DNA of 64,000 bases, from positions 57,872,583 through 57,936,582 of the forward strand of contig CM047808.1 in NCBI GenBank assembly GCA_026214975.1, given 5' to 3'. Shown one piece after another: positions 11,549 to 23,870 of the stretch. The position numbers and the translations under genes were made by a program. Position 1 is the stretch's first letter. The number at the start of each line of letters is the position of its first letter. The notes below the pieces were generated by a model. That model saw nothing but the letters and a program-made list of their open reading frames with translations, ran no database searches and was not told the origin of the DNA. Source of the DNA: Gentiana macrophylla. Lineage: Eukaryota; Streptophyta; Magnoliopsida; Gentianales; Gentianaceae.

Positions 11549-12792
11549 TGTTAGGAACATTTTGGTATGTTTTGATGATGGCCATACTAGCTGTTATAGC
11601 AAGCCTGAAATAAGTTAGAATTCTCTGTATAAGTTCTTACTTAGAGTCTGACATATTGTATAAATTAAGTCAGACAAGTATTGTACTAGTTGGTAGGACG
11701 GAAAAGTAAAACAAACATTCGGCAGAGTGAAGCCAGCCAAGCACCAGCAGAAAAGTAGTGAGGACTTAATGGGTTGACTCATAACCAAGGAAGTCTGTGA
11801 TGACCTTGGATAAGTCTAAGTATGTTTCAAGTGATGAAATTTAATGTTCAAATATGGTGTACACTGATCTCACCCGAATCAATGATCAGTGAAGTACAAA
11901 GATTCTCCTTAAACTGAAGTGATGAAGGAAACAGTGAATCGGCAGAGTAAACAGACTTTCGGCAAAGTGAAGGCAAAAGCAGTGAAGGAGATCTAAACGG
12001 AAAGTCGGATGGATCACTCGACCGTGCAAAGAACAGCGAAGTAATCCTTATCGAGCGTAATTGAAATATGATGAAGATTCAGAGGATCATGCATTTAATG
12101 CACAATCAATAGAGGATCAATCAAGGACAGATTTTCTGCTATACATTTGAAGGAAAAAATCCGATCACTGAAATCAAGGAGAATATAATTAAGGGGGAAT
12201 CAAGAATAAAATCAAGGATTATTCCCCTCATAAATATAGCCAATGGACGGAATTTCAAATCAAGGATACTCAAGGCTATAAATAGAAGGCATTGACAGAC
12301 AGAAAAGAAAAAAGAAAAAGAAAACTAAGCAGAAACTCTGTCAATTTTGAAAAGTCTTCTCTCCGAACTTACAAGGATTTATCTAGAGATCAACTCAGAC
12401 ATCAGAACTACAATTTCATATTCAGTACTGAGATTGATCGATCAAGTTTGTAAATCTCATTCACAATAAACTGAAGCAACTGAATCAAAAGTCATCTGAG
12501 AAGGAGTTGTGCGTGTGATAGCTGCTGAAGGATTTAATCTCAAGGAGCAGTGAAAGAGACTGAATCACTGAAGCTGTTACAGTCAAGGAGTGATAGTCTT
12601 GTAGATTGTGAAGCTTGGGAAGTTAAGGACAATCATACTATTGTATCTGTAAAAACAATAGTGAATTCCTCCAATCATACAGGAGAAGAGTGGATTAAGG
12701 GATTACACCACCCTGGACCACTATAAGCCTTGTGTCAATTTACTTTCTGCAATTTACTTTACTGCATTCGTTTAAATTGCTTAGATTATAAT
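11549..12792 (+). repeat. SIRE-type solo LTR, first part
   Basis: Starts TGTTAGGAACATTTTGG. It is flanked by GTAAA at 11544-11548, and the same five bases follow its end at 23866-23870. It closely resembles the LTR at 32299-33687. TATAAATA is at 12277-12284. Three direct repeats of the form CGGCARAGTRAA lie at about 11711, 11940 and 11955 in U3. No primer site follows the far end, so it is a solo LTR. Interrupted at 12793 by the Athila element. Confidence 0.9.
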
Positions 12793-14197
12793 TGTTCGGT
12801 AAAAACTAGTTTTAAATTTATAATACCGAAACACCCCAAGTATAAGGATCGTAGTATAGGATGTTAACGGGTCGTCCTAAGGGAGTGGAATGTTTATCGG
12901 ATCAAGGAACAATTATTCTATCGATTATGTCACAATTATTAACTAAACTAGGGTTTAAACTAATTATGAACAAAGAAAACGATTTATGAACAGAACTTCG
13001 ATGAATAGTAAATTGGAATCAAATTGATACGAACTATTCGATTTATCAAGTAATTAAAACAACGGCAAGGCAACGGAATCCACCAATCAACCAACCCAAC
13101 CCCAACTAGATTGCGCGCTAAAGATACAATTTTTAGTAATGATCAAATCACGAATTCGATTAAATCTCTTTAATCAATTCCTGTGGTCTCGCTTTCTTTC
13201 CCAAGCAAAACTAAACTAGCATGCATAACACGATCATGAGATTGTTTTCAATACTCTACTCAACTAATCATGAACAATCTCTTGAATCACAATTAATTGC
13301 ATCAATTGAAAAGATCAAATCTTGAATCAATACTCTCATATAAATTCAATCAAAAAGATAGTTTCATCGATCTCTCGATTCAAATAAAACATAAACAATA
13401 TAACAATATCCACTTGATGAAAAACCATAAATTTAACTCACTAAAGATGTAGCTAAAAATCCTCTAATTGGTGTGGTTGTTGATTGGTTTCATCCGTTGT
13501 CCTACCGCAAGATGCTTAGCCTTCAATCATCTTCGAACTCTCAAGCAAGATTGAAAGAAAGAAACTCATATTTTTATTTGATGTGGTGCTTTTTCTGTGT
13601 GTAAAATTCTGTGTTCTTTCTCTCCGCATGGATGCTCCTTTTATAGGGATCGTGGCCGACATAGGAAGATCTAGAAGATAACGATGCGAAAATCCACCGA
13701 CCTACCGAGCCGACACGTTCGGTCGACCGAGTGTCATGGCTCGGTCGACCGAGCCTACAAAATGACCGTGTTCACACTGTGCTTCGTATAACGTGTCCCC
13801 TACTTCACTCTTGCGATCTGATCTGATTTATCCTCTCTTCAATGCTCCGATTTTCTTCTTTATTTCTTGAGATTCTTTTGATTGAATAATATTTATCTTC
13901 CCAAAATAAAATCCAAATGATTGAATGAAATTGATCCTCTTGATTAAATAATATCACCTTGCATTTCTTTATTTTCGCAAAATGTTGTTACACCAAGTCA
14001 TCGAATAATAATAATAATAATAATGTGTAACAAAATAACAATTAAACCCATAATTTCCTCATAATTAAATTATAATTCCTCAATAACCATTATAGGAATT
14101 TAACGGTTAAAACACGCTTTTCTCATTTATTTCCCTTAAAAATAAGGTAAATTGTTTAGGATTAAGCTCAAAAATATAGTAAAATTTACCCTAAACA
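12793..14197 (-). repeat. 3' LTR of the Athila element
   Basis: On the minus strand begins TGTTTAGGGT and ends CGAACA (1405 bp). TATA box as plus-strand TTTTATA at 13639-13645. Two copies of the palindrome TCGGTCGACCGA lie at 13719-13730 and 13740-13753, some 75-110 bp upstream of it. The U5 part shows CTATACTACGATCCTTATAC, shared in form with the solo LTR at 35644. Confidence 0.93.
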
Positions 14198-14215
14198 ACT
14201 CCCCACACTTAGCTT
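14198..14215 (-). other. Polypurine tract of the Athila element
   Basis: Minus-strand AAGTGTGGGGAGT abuts the TGTTTAGG of the LTR. It is the expected plus-strand primer and confirms orientation. Confidence 0.85.
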
Positions 14216-15900
14216 TTTGTTCGTCCCGAACAAAATAATCAAAACCGCTCACTCATGTATATGTAATCCACATAGATTCCTCGACTCACGTAACAAAAGA
14301 TACAACTACTATAGCAAGTGATACCAACATAGAGATAGATTATGTGTGTGTGACAAGCCCTTTTCAATCTTCACAATCCTCTCAAACAAATATCTTCTCG
14401 AATAATTTTAATGACTATCCTAGGTGTAAGCGATAATAGCTCCACTCAAAGCCTTCCCACGCACTCAGTAGGATAATCCCTACAGCATATCATGTGGTTC
14501 TACTGGGTATAAGATCCATGATAACAAAGACTTTACTTTATTCTTATTCATCATTTCCAAAATTTTCAAATTTGACGCATATCAGAATAAGCTCTTACCC
14601 ATCATAGTAGAATAGGATGTTTCGGGATAACACCCTACTTTACTCAAATCATAGGGTAGCTATAAACTGACTATCGTGAGCTATTGGTCATCATAGTGGT
14701 ATAGGACATACGAGGTATACCCTACCGCACTCCAATCATAAACCAGCTTCCGACAAACGTATCTATTAATAATTGCTCACTCACTTTATTTATTCACTTT
14801 TCAAAGTCATAAGTTACATCTCACTTATCACATTCAAACTTTATGATATTCACAGTACACGGTCCAACTTAGGTGTAACTATACTGGTCTTACTAAGATA
14901 AATCACTAAAAATAATGAAAGGATATAATTCAAAAGTCATGCTTCAAAATCAAAGGCTTTCGTGAGTGTGAAATGAATACTATCTCCATGACAGTAAAGA
15001 CATGCTATAATTATCTCGCTAAGTTACGTACTATCATCGTTAGAAAACTACAACTAACAAGCATCTAGTTCCAATTATATGCTCGAGACTCACAAAAAAT
15101 TTTAAATTCCGCAGAAATTTAACATTCACTCATATTTCAAAGGATATAGCATAAAAACATACCCAAACACCCCCCCACACTTAAATCACATTATGTCCTC
15201 AGAATGTGCAGAATAAAAGAAAAAGAAAACTTAGCTGGTTTCAACAGTGGTTGTCGGATGAAAGTTGGCAGAGGTCAGGCCGGAGCATGAATGTACCGCT
15301 ACAACTCGAATAGACAACACTGGACAGTAGTAACTCGAAAACCTGCTCAAAAGTATCTGCAACACTCGACATACCATATAATCTCGGGGTACACGGGGTA
15401 TATGAGCAACACATAACACAAAACACTTACAATGAATGTAGGAGGAATAACCATCAACACAAAATCAACTAAAGTATTATTTCTAAACAATAAAGCAAAA
15501 CAACCTAAGAAAAGAAAACGAACAAAGAAAACTAGGTTGCCTCCTGAGCGCTCTTTTAATGTCAATAGCTTGACACGATTCCAAAAGATCAACCCGGATC
15601 GGGCCACTTTGGTTTAACTGCCGCCACCTCGTGATCGAATTAAAAGTACTAGTAAGCGGAAATGATTTTCACCACAACAACAAGTCAAGTGCGCATAAGG
15701 TCATTAAACTTTTCTCTCAAACTACACTAACTCTCTTCTTCTTGTTCTTGCGGATGATAGGCATAGACATAGTGGTATGATCGGAAGTCTCAATGTAAGG
15801 TACCTTACGGGTGGATATAGGAATGTCATCATCATCCGACTCAAAGAAATAAGATGGAATCTCTTCACAAATCAGACATCTCAGATTCTCATCTCTTCTT
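14216..15900 (-). other. Untranslated 3' region of the Athila element
   Basis: No recognisable domain on either strand. Small open frames near 15231-15617 overlap on both strands and have no similarity I recognise. A long spacer between integrase and the 3' LTR is normal in Athila-group elements and is where some members carry an envelope-like ORF; none is seen here. Confidence 0.6.
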
Positions 15901-15924
15901 TGGAAATAAAGAATCTCAGCTTTT

Positions 15925-16990
15925 CCTTTGGTTGCCCAAAATATTTCTTAAGTCTATGACCATTCACTTTGAAAGCTTGATTACCATACCCGCTTCAAAG
16001 TAATTACTCCACTTGGATTAACCTCGAGAATCTCAAATGGACTGGACTATCTAGACTTTAGCTTACCAGAAACAAATGAAGTCCGGTATTATAGAGTAAA
16101 AGCCATTTCACCAACTTTGAATTCTCGGTCCTTGATCTTAGCGTCATGGAGCATCTTCGTTCTTTCCTTGCTAAGCTTAGCATTCTCGTGACGCACGGAG
16201 TCCGAATTAAATCGAGCTCGTTCAATTGTAACAATCGTTTCTCCCCACAGAGTCTGCTATCGAAATTTAAGAATTTAATTGCCCGTAAAGCTCGTGTTCA
16301 AGTTCGACAGTAAATGACAAGCTTTGCCGTAAACCATTTGGAAGGGTGACGTACCCCATCGGGTTTTGAATGCGATGACGATAAGCCCACAACGCGTCAT
16401 CCAAATTTAAGACTCCAATTAGATCGATTATTGTTCACGGTCTTCTCCAAAATTCTTTTCAGGCTCGGTTGCTTACCTCGACTTGGCCACTAGTTTGAGG
16501 ATGATATGGTGTACCAATCTTATGTTTGACACCATACTTCTCAAGGATCTTGTCAAGCGGCGCATTGCAAAAGTGAGTACCTTCATCACTAATGAGTGCT
16601 CTCGGACGGCCGAATCTAGTAAAGATATTCTTTTGCAAGAATTTCTTTACAACCTTGTGATCATTAGTTTGAGTAGCTATGGCCTCGACCCACTTTGAAA
16701 CATAATCCACACAGACATTTAGGATATACTTATTACCACATGAGGATGGAAAGGGTCCCATAAAATCTATGCCCCATACATCGAAAACTTCGCATTCAAG
16801 AATGGGCTTAAGTGGCATTTCCATCCGACTACTCGCTTTTTCCTGTTCTCGGCACCTATCACAACCTTTACAAAAGGCTTCTCATCTTTAAACAGAGTCG
16901 GCCAAGAGAATCCAAATTTTGAAGAATCTTTGCAACCGTCTTGGTGTTCCATAGTGACCTCCGGTAGACCATTTATGGCATTGTTCTAGG
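15925..16990 (-). pseudogene. Athila integrase
   Basis: On the minus strand a zinc-binding region (QCHKWSTGGHYG, then [13 protein letters not shown]) lies at about 16990-16835. The DDE core follows: [14 protein letters not shown] (first Asp), [12 protein letters not shown] (second Asp) and [16 protein letters not shown] (Glu), 16824-16459. The C-terminal part continues in other frames with MLHDAKIKDREFKVGEMAF and SSPFEILEVNPSGV to about 15925. All three catalytic residues are present in one intact 121-codon frame, but the zinc finger and C-terminal domain are shifted out of frame, so no full integrase can be made. Confidence 0.9.
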
Positions 16991-17008
16991 ATATCCCACC
17001 GATCATGC

Positions 17009-19056
17009 TCAGAACACACCGTCGAAGCAACCCGCCTTTACTGACTCAAACAAATAAGGATCTTCCCATACGAGATATTTGAGATCAGAAAAGAACTTCT
17101 TCCTCTCCTGATACGTCATATCCTCTAAATGACCACTCGCTAAATAGTTGACGTAGTCAGCATACCACGGCCTAACCGTTTCAAGCTTCATCAATTGCTC
17201 AGTCGGAAAATCAATGCCTATATCATTTTGATTCTCTGCACCCTCATTTACTAAGCGAGATAAATGATCAGCCACAATATTCTCACTACCTTTCTTATCT
17301 TTAATCACAAGGTCAAACTCTTGTAGAATTAAAATCCATCTAAGTAACCTTGGTTTGGCATCTGCTTTATCCATAAGGTAGCGTAAAGCTGCATGATCTG
17401 TCCATACAATCACTTGAGATCCTAGAAGATAACTTCTAAACTTGTCAATGGCAAAAACAACAGCTAAGAATTCCTTCTCAGTCGTAGTATAATTGCATTG
17501 AGCCGGGTTCAAGGTACGACTCGCATAATAGATGGGCCTGAACCTTTTATCAACTCTTTGACCTAAAACTGCGCCTACGGCATAATTAGAGGCATCACAC
17601 ATCAACTCGAAAGGCTTGGTCCAGTCAGGTGCAACTAAAATAGGGGCACTGATAAGCTTGTCTTTCAGACAATTGAAAGCTTCTTTGCACTTCGCATCGA
17701 ACAAGAAATCTACATCATCTTTCAAAAGATTTGATAAAGGCTTGGCAATAGTAGAAAAGTCTCTAATGAAACGCCGGTAGAAGCCAACATGACCTAGAAA
17801 ACCTCGTACCTCCTTCACTGTCTTAGGGTACGTCATCCTTTCAATGGCTTCGACCTTAGCCTTATCAACTTGAATACCAGCTTTGGACACCTTGTGTCCC
17901 AAAACTATTCCTTCATCAACTAGAAAATGGCATTTCTCCCAGTTAAGCACCAGATTCTTCTCAACGCAACGTTGGAGTACCATATCTAGGTTCTCTAAAA
18001 TTTCATCAAAACTATCGCCGTAGACTGAGAAGTCATCCATGAAGACTTCCATGCATTTTTCAACAAGTCCATCAAAAATGGCCAACATACACCGTTGAAA
18101 AGTCGCGGGTGCATTGCATAGACCGAATGGCATTCTACGAAAGGCAAAAGTACCAGATGGACATGTAAACGTGGTCTTCTCTTGGTCATTAGGGTCGATG
18201 GCTATCCGAAGTAACCGAGTATCCATCGAGAAAACAATAATACTTGTGACCACTCGCCTTTCAATAAGTCGGTCAATGAAGGGTAGGGAAAGTGGTCCTT
18301 GGCAAGAACCTCATTAAGTCTACGATAGTCAATACGGACTCAGAGTTCTTTGTCACGAGTCGTAAGGCAACTTCCTCCCCTTTTTCATTCTTTTTCGACC
18401 GTGATTCCGCCTTCTTGGCACAACTTGAGTAGGGGGTGACCCATTCATTGTCGGAGATTGCATAGATGATGCCCATATCAAGCCACTTTATAACCTCCTT
18501 CTTGACAACCTCTTGCATATGCGGATTCACCTTCACGAGGTTGTCTAACCTTTTAGCTCCCTCCTCCGTTCGGATTTTATGCATGCATATGTCAGGCCGA
18601 TCCTCGGATATCACCCACTTGCCAACCGAACGCGAGGATGTTTTTCTTAAGCACTTCTATCACCGTGTGCTTCTTGCTCTTAGTCGAGTTTCAAGAAATG
18701 ATCAAAGGCAATTTATCTTCATCCTTAAGAAAGATATACTTAAGGTGTTTTGGAAGCGGTTTAAGCTCTAAATCGGTAGGTGGTTGCTCAATACTAGACA
18801 TTAACGGGCCACCTCTCTCCTTATGAGCTTGAAGTGGTTGACAGTAGAACACCTCATCTTCCCGAGGCTCAACCCGAGAAAGGTACTGGATTAAATCATC
18901 CATCGGAATCTTCCGGTCAACACTTGTTTCCTTTTTCTTGTGATCGATCATTTTTCTTAACTCTTCATCTTTAAGCTCTTCTCGCGACTCTTCCCAATCA
19001 TCTACTTCCCAATGAGTAGCTTCTCTCCAAAACTCTACCTCGTCCCAACTACCCAT
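17009..19056 (-). pseudogene. Athila reverse transcriptase and RNase H
   Basis: The linker PPTDLELKPLPKHLKY (near 18800-18745) opens the region. The RT fingers follow (IKWLDMGIIYAISDNEWV, about 18500-18440) with frameshifts near 18430 and 18270. From 18253 to 17009 a 414-codon frame is intact: FAFRRMPFGLCNAPATFQ, the catalytic box FMDDFSVYG (both Asp present, about 18043-18015), the connection FLGHVGFYRRFI, RNase H with FELMCDASNYAVGAVLG and TTEKEFLAVVFAIDKF, and the ADHLSRL box. It converts element RNA to DNA. The core is intact but the N-terminal RT is not in the same frame. Confidence 0.93.
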
Positions 19057-19259
19057 CGAGCTTCTTCTTCACCAGGGATGAAGTCTTCCTCGACTCAGAT
19101 TCTTTGAAATCATCGTTTGTTGTTTGGCATCTCCATGCTTCTAAATCAATAACAGCCCCCGTGTGGCGAGTGAAGATGACTCGTCAATGCTTACGGCTTG
19201 AAATGAATTAGAAGGTGGTCCGCATGACCGGATCCTCAATGTCCATGACTTCAAAAACA

Positions 19260-20339
19260 CCTATCTCTCGCCAACTCCTCTCGCTTCTTCAAAGTAGGCA
19301 TCTTTTTCGTCCTCATAGATAGCTTCGACAAAACGATATTTCATCGATTCGGCTCTTTCGAGATGTGTCCCCGTGTGAAGGTGACATGATGTGTCACCGA
19401 CTCTAAGAGTAATCGCTTTGCGTAAGTCGATGAGAGCATTGGAAGTGTCCAAAAGGTTCGGCCTAGAATTAGAGGCATTTCCTTATCGTGTGGATAATCT
19501 AGGATAACCTGGTCGGTAGGGAAGACCAAATGTTCAACTTGAAGGAGAACATTAGCTACACAACCGGCCGCAATCCGGCTAGATTTATCTACCATCTCAA
19601 GAGAAATCGGGCGTTCTCGCATCCTTTTATCTAACCCGAGCTTTTTGCATACATTTAATGGCATCACATTAATAGAGGCCCCTGAGTCGCATAAGACATT
19701 TTCGAATAAATGGCCTTCGATCTCACGGAGATTGAAGGTCCGCGGTGGTCACCTAATGCCAAGAAATTTCTGCGTGAAACCATCGCGCAATCCTCGCGAA
19801 ACACTTCTTCACCCATCCCCAAGCTTTCTCTGCTCCCACGCAATTCTTTAAGATACTTAGTACATTTAGGCATTTCGCATAATACCTCGCCTAAGGGCAT
19901 ACTCACTTTAGTGTCCCTAAGTATCCTCCTCACCCCATCATACCGCTTGTCTTTGGCGAGGGCTCTCTCCTGCTCTTCGTGGATAAGGAAGGGCTTTATC
20001 ATTCTTCGTGGCCTGATTCTTTATCGCCTCATCCTCCTTATCCTTCCATCTCACAAACTTTTCTTCCTTTTTCTTAGTCAGGTACCGCCTCTTGACTTTC
20101 CTTTCTTTCCTCGTCATCGAATTATTTTTGTCCTCCGAAGAATTGTCACTAAGCTCCTCCTCATTGTTGCTTTCTTGGCATGTGATTTCGATTTCCCTCC
20201 CGAACTTATGGCGTCGGGAGGGGCTACTCGCTTCCGACATCTTGCCGGGTCCAAATTTCTTACCACTTCTCAAAGTTACTTCTTCAACTCCTCTTCTTGC
20301 CCATACTCCCACTTTGAGGTGTAATGGCAAAGCAAACAT
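19260..20339 (-). pseudogene. Athila gag-protease linker and aspartic protease
   Basis: Minus strand. The linker contains VSMPLGEVLCEMPKCTKYLK (19900-19840). The protease active site reads LCDSGASINVMPLNVCKKLG, its Asp-Ser-Gly codons at about 19688-19680. The frame 19667-19341 continues with LVFPTDQVILDYPHDKEMPL and LILGRTF, the usual end of the protease fold. The two halves are in different frames around 19700 and the DSG box sits just at the break. Confidence 0.85.
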
Positions 20340-20399
20340 TCACATCGACTTTCGGTTTCTCTCGGTATAACTCGGAAGTTTACCGTGAGGTTCCGCTTG

Positions 20400-21668
20400 C
20401 TTGTTGGTCCGCCATCCGACCAACTTGTCTCTCAATTGCTTTAACACTAGTAGACAGAGTCTTCACCATGTCTACCACTCATCGAATTTGTGTTGAGGAC
20501 ACATGAGGTGGTATGATTATTGTTCGAGTTTGATTCCACCACACCTTGAGGCCTTTGGGAGTTCTCGAATCGGCCTTTGATAGTTCGAGTTGAAAGAATT
20601 CGAATTTGAAGGGCCAGGGGTAACTTGGCTTGATTGAAGTTTTGTCTTTGAAATCCTGAGTAGTTCTCGCTTTGATTGAAGTTTCGAAGGGTTGGTTCTG
20701 ATTATCCATTAAGTTTACCTCCTCCGTCATCTCCGTTCCTACCGCATTCCAAGATCGGAAGGTGCGTCGAAGATTGGCCACCGCTTGCTTATCAATTCCA
20801 TCCCGAGCAACCAACGACTTTGTATCGGGATTGCTTGCGTGTACCTTCTTTCTTAACAACATTGGTCTTCTTAGGAGTCGACCACATATTGTTCTTGGCG
20901 ATGGTCTCACCACTCTGTGAGGCGCCTCATCACCTCCCCTGCTAAGGATCCATGAGTCATGGAGTCAAGATAGTCTCTATTAGGTTGAGAGACTCCTCAG
21001 TAAAATAGTTCCAACAACTCATGTCTATCATATCCGTGATTGGGGCACTTTCTCATCAAAAGATTCAATCTTTCCCAAGCTTTGCCAACAGCTTTCATCC
21101 TCCAACCGCTCAAACGTAGCTATTTCCCGTTTCATTTCCATAATCTTTCCTCGGGTGAAACCCACTTAAGAGCGAAGGCTCTTTTGACATCATTCCATGT
21201 ATGGAGGAATGATGTGCTAACGACTTAAACCATCTCGCTTGCTTCACCTTTCAAAGCAAAAGGAAATAGCTTCAACTTTACGATCTCGTAATCAACACCA
21301 GGATAATGTCCTGCTTCACGATTTGTACGAATGTGGACAAGAAGTCGTGTGGATCTTCCCGAGCGATACCATGGAAAGAGCTATTCGAACTGTGAGCAAC
21401 TACTCCGTTCTTTAGATCAAAGTTCGCTCCTCCCATGTCGAGAGGACAAATAGGTCTATGCCCCCTCGAGAAAATCTTGGTTTAGATATGGAGTGTAGGG
21501 TCCCGGTTCAACTGATTAAATTTGGTTTGGCGGAATTGTTGAAGTTGTTGATTTATGCCCGACTTGCTCGATTCTCGCCGTTCTTTGCAGAGCTTGCATT
21601 TGTTGAAGGAGTAAATTTAACTGAGCTTGGGGATCGGGATTTGGAATTGGTGGATCTTGATCCGCCAT
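20400..21668 (-). pseudogene. Athila gag
   Basis: The start MADQDPPIPNPDPQAQLNLL begins at 21668, a normal distance behind the primer site. The core has LKLFPFALKGEASE and HTWNDVKRAFALKW (about 21270-21170), the Ty3 gag signature, then AWERLNLLMRKCPNHGYD (about 21100-21030) and a Gln/Asn-rich end. Several frameshifts and stops break it. A zinc knuckle was not seen, as is usual for Athila gag. Confidence 0.8.
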
Positions 21669-22263
21669 GGCGTCAAGATCCTAAGAAGTCTCCTTCTTAA
21701 GATAGATCGTTCAGTTCGGGATCGAAGATCGAAGTCCTTCTTACTTCTCGCTTGCATAAACCAAGAAAAGAAAGGAAAAAATCAACCTTAGGGTTGATTA
21801 GAAACAGTTTAGAAAGGTTTGATGGTTTGTAGGAGAGAAAGAAAAGAGAGGAGAAGAGAAGATAGGAAAGAAGTGATGATTTGAGAGACTGAACTGGCGT
21901 CCAATATGAATGGACGTTCGTTCAGAACTGAACGCTCGTTCAAATGAATGAACGTTCGTTCGTAAGATGCAATGAGGTGGACGGGCGTTCAAGTTATCGA
22001 ACGCTGCGTTACCACGAAAACCTAAAAACTAGAAAACACTAAGACGGAAAAAAAAGCGTGTTGAAATCTTCTAGGGCCAAAATGGAGGGGAAAACAGTGG
22101 ATTTTGACCTCAAAATAGACCGAGCAGTGGATTTTCCGAATTGGGGTCATGCGTTCAAACGGACACTCGAGCCGAAAAGTTACGGCCAAAATACTATCTG
22201 CGTGCTAAAATGATCCTTTGACACGTAAAAACGCCCTATGAAGAATCCGACAACCGTTACCGA
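21669..22263 (-). other. Athila leader with CG-rich dyad motifs
   Basis: Non-coding leader between primer site and gag. At about 21895-22010 it holds a cluster of GAACGTTCGTTC, GAACGCTCGTTC and GGACGGGCGTTC motifs. These differ from the TCGGTCGACCGA motif of this element's own LTR and match the motifs in the solo LTRs at 9064, 35644 and 55786. Confidence 0.7.
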
Positions 22264-22281
22264 CTCTCGGCAACGGCGCCA
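22264..22281 (-). other. Primer binding site of the Athila element
   Basis: Minus-strand TGGCGCCGTTGCCGAGA lies six bases inside the 5' LTR end. This primer site is characteristic of the Athila/Tat group (tRNA-Asp in the literature). Confidence 0.88.
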
Positions 22282-22287
22282 AAAACT

Positions 22288-23696
22288 TGTTCGTAAAAAC
22301 TAGTTTTAAATTTATAATACCGAAACACCCCAAGTATAAGGATCGTAGTATAGGATGTTAACGGGTCGCCCTGGTGGAGTGGAATGTTTATCGGATCAAG
22401 GAACAATTATTCTATCGATTATGTCACAATTATTAACTAAACTAGGGTTTAAACTAATTATGAACAATAAAAGCGACGATGAACAGTAACTCGATGAATA
22501 GTAAATTGGAATCAAATTGATACGAACTATTCGATTTATCAAGTAATTAAAACAACGGCAAGGCAACGGAATCCACCAATCAACCAACCCAACCCCAACT
22601 AGATTGCGCGCTAAAAGATACAATTTTTAGTAATGATCAAATCACGAATTCGATTAAATCTCTTTAATCAATTCCTAGGGTCTCGTTTTCTTTCCCAAGC
22701 AAAACTAAACTAGCATGCATAACATGATCATGAGATTGTTTTCAATACTCTACTCAACTAATCATGAACAATCTCTTGAATCACAATTAATTGCATCAAT
22801 TGAAAAGATCAAATCTTGAATCAATACTCTCATATAAATTCAATCAAAAAGATAGTTTCATCGATCTCTCGATTCAAATAAAACATAAACAATATAACAA
22901 TATCCACTTGATGAAAAACCATAAATTTAACTCATCAAAGATGTAGCTAAAAATCCTCTAATTGGTGTGGTTGTTGATTGGTTTCATCCGTTGTCCTACC
23001 TTAAGATGCTTAGCCTTCAATCATCTTCGAACTCTCAAGCAAGATTGAAAGAAAGAAACTCATATTTTTATTTGATGTGGTGCTTTTTCTGTGTGTAAAA
23101 TTCTGTGTTCTTTCTCTCCGCATGGATGCTCCTTTTATAGGGATCGTGGCCGACATAGGAAGATCTAGAAGATAACGATGCGAAAATCCACCGACCTACC
23201 GAGCCGACACGTTCGGTCGACCGAGTGTCATGGCTCGGTCGACCGAGCCTACAAAATGACCGTGTTCACACTGTGCTTCGTATAACGTGTCCCCTACTTC
23301 ACTCTTGCGATCTGATCTGATTTATCCTCTCTTCAATGCTCCGATTTTCTTCTTTATTTCTTGAGATTCTTTTGATTGAATAATATTTATCTTCCCAAAA
23401 TAAAATCCAAATGATTGAATGAAATTGATCCTCTTGATTAAATAATATCACCCCCTGCATTTCTTTATTTTCTGCAAAATGTTGTTACACCAAGTCATCG
23501 AATAATAATAATAATAAAAATGTGTAACAAAAATAACTATTAAACCCATAATTTCCTCATAATTAAATTATAATTCCTCGATAACCATTATAGGAATTTA
23601 ACGGTTAAAACACGCTTTTCTCATTTATTTCCCTTAAAAATAAGGTAAATTGTTTAGGGATTAAGCCTGAAAATATAGTAAAATTTACCCTAAACA
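22288..23696 (-). repeat. 5' LTR of the Athila element
   Basis: 1409 bp, nearly the same as 12793-14197. The palindromes are at 23213-23224 and 23234-23247 and the TATA box complement at 23133-23139. This is the LTR that would drive transcription. Confidence 0.93.
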
Positions 23697-23701
23697 ATAA
23701 T

Positions 23702-23865
23702 CTATATCTGTGATTGACCAAACTACTTTGAAACAACATAGTAAGAAGGGACTTATCCGCTGCCCAAAAGCTTTTAAATACCAGAAAAGTTTTTTGAAAC
23801 TCCACTATAGTCATTCACCCCCACCCCCCCTCTGACTAAAGTTTTACCCTTCTCTGGGACCAACA
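23702..23865 (+). repeat. SIRE-type solo LTR, second part
   Basis: Continues the LTR that broke off at 12792 (CTGTGATTGACC compares with CTGTGATTGGTT in the LTR at 32299) and ends GGGACCAACA. It is followed by GTAAA, the second copy of the target duplication. Confidence 0.9.
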
Positions 23866-23870
23866 GTAAA

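Larger units (their letters stand above)
12793..23696 (-). mobile_element. Complete Athila element with TSD ATAAT
   Basis: Ty3-type element on the minus strand, 10,904 bp, flanked by ATAAT (12788-12792 and 23697-23701). Order on its own strand: 5' LTR, primer site TGGCGCCGTTGCCGAGA, leader, gag, protease, RT-RNase H, integrase, long untranslated tail, purine tract, 3' LTR. Athila assignment rests on the primer site, the FMDDFSVYG box and the integrase start ([14 protein letters not shown]). No envelope-like ORF is visible after integrase. The LTRs differ at about thirty places by eye, so it is among the youngest insertions here. Confidence 0.93.

Noticed and set aside
19645..20370. Plus-strand frames of up to 204 codons
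   Set aside because: They are the antisense of the Athila gag-protease region and have no domain of their own.
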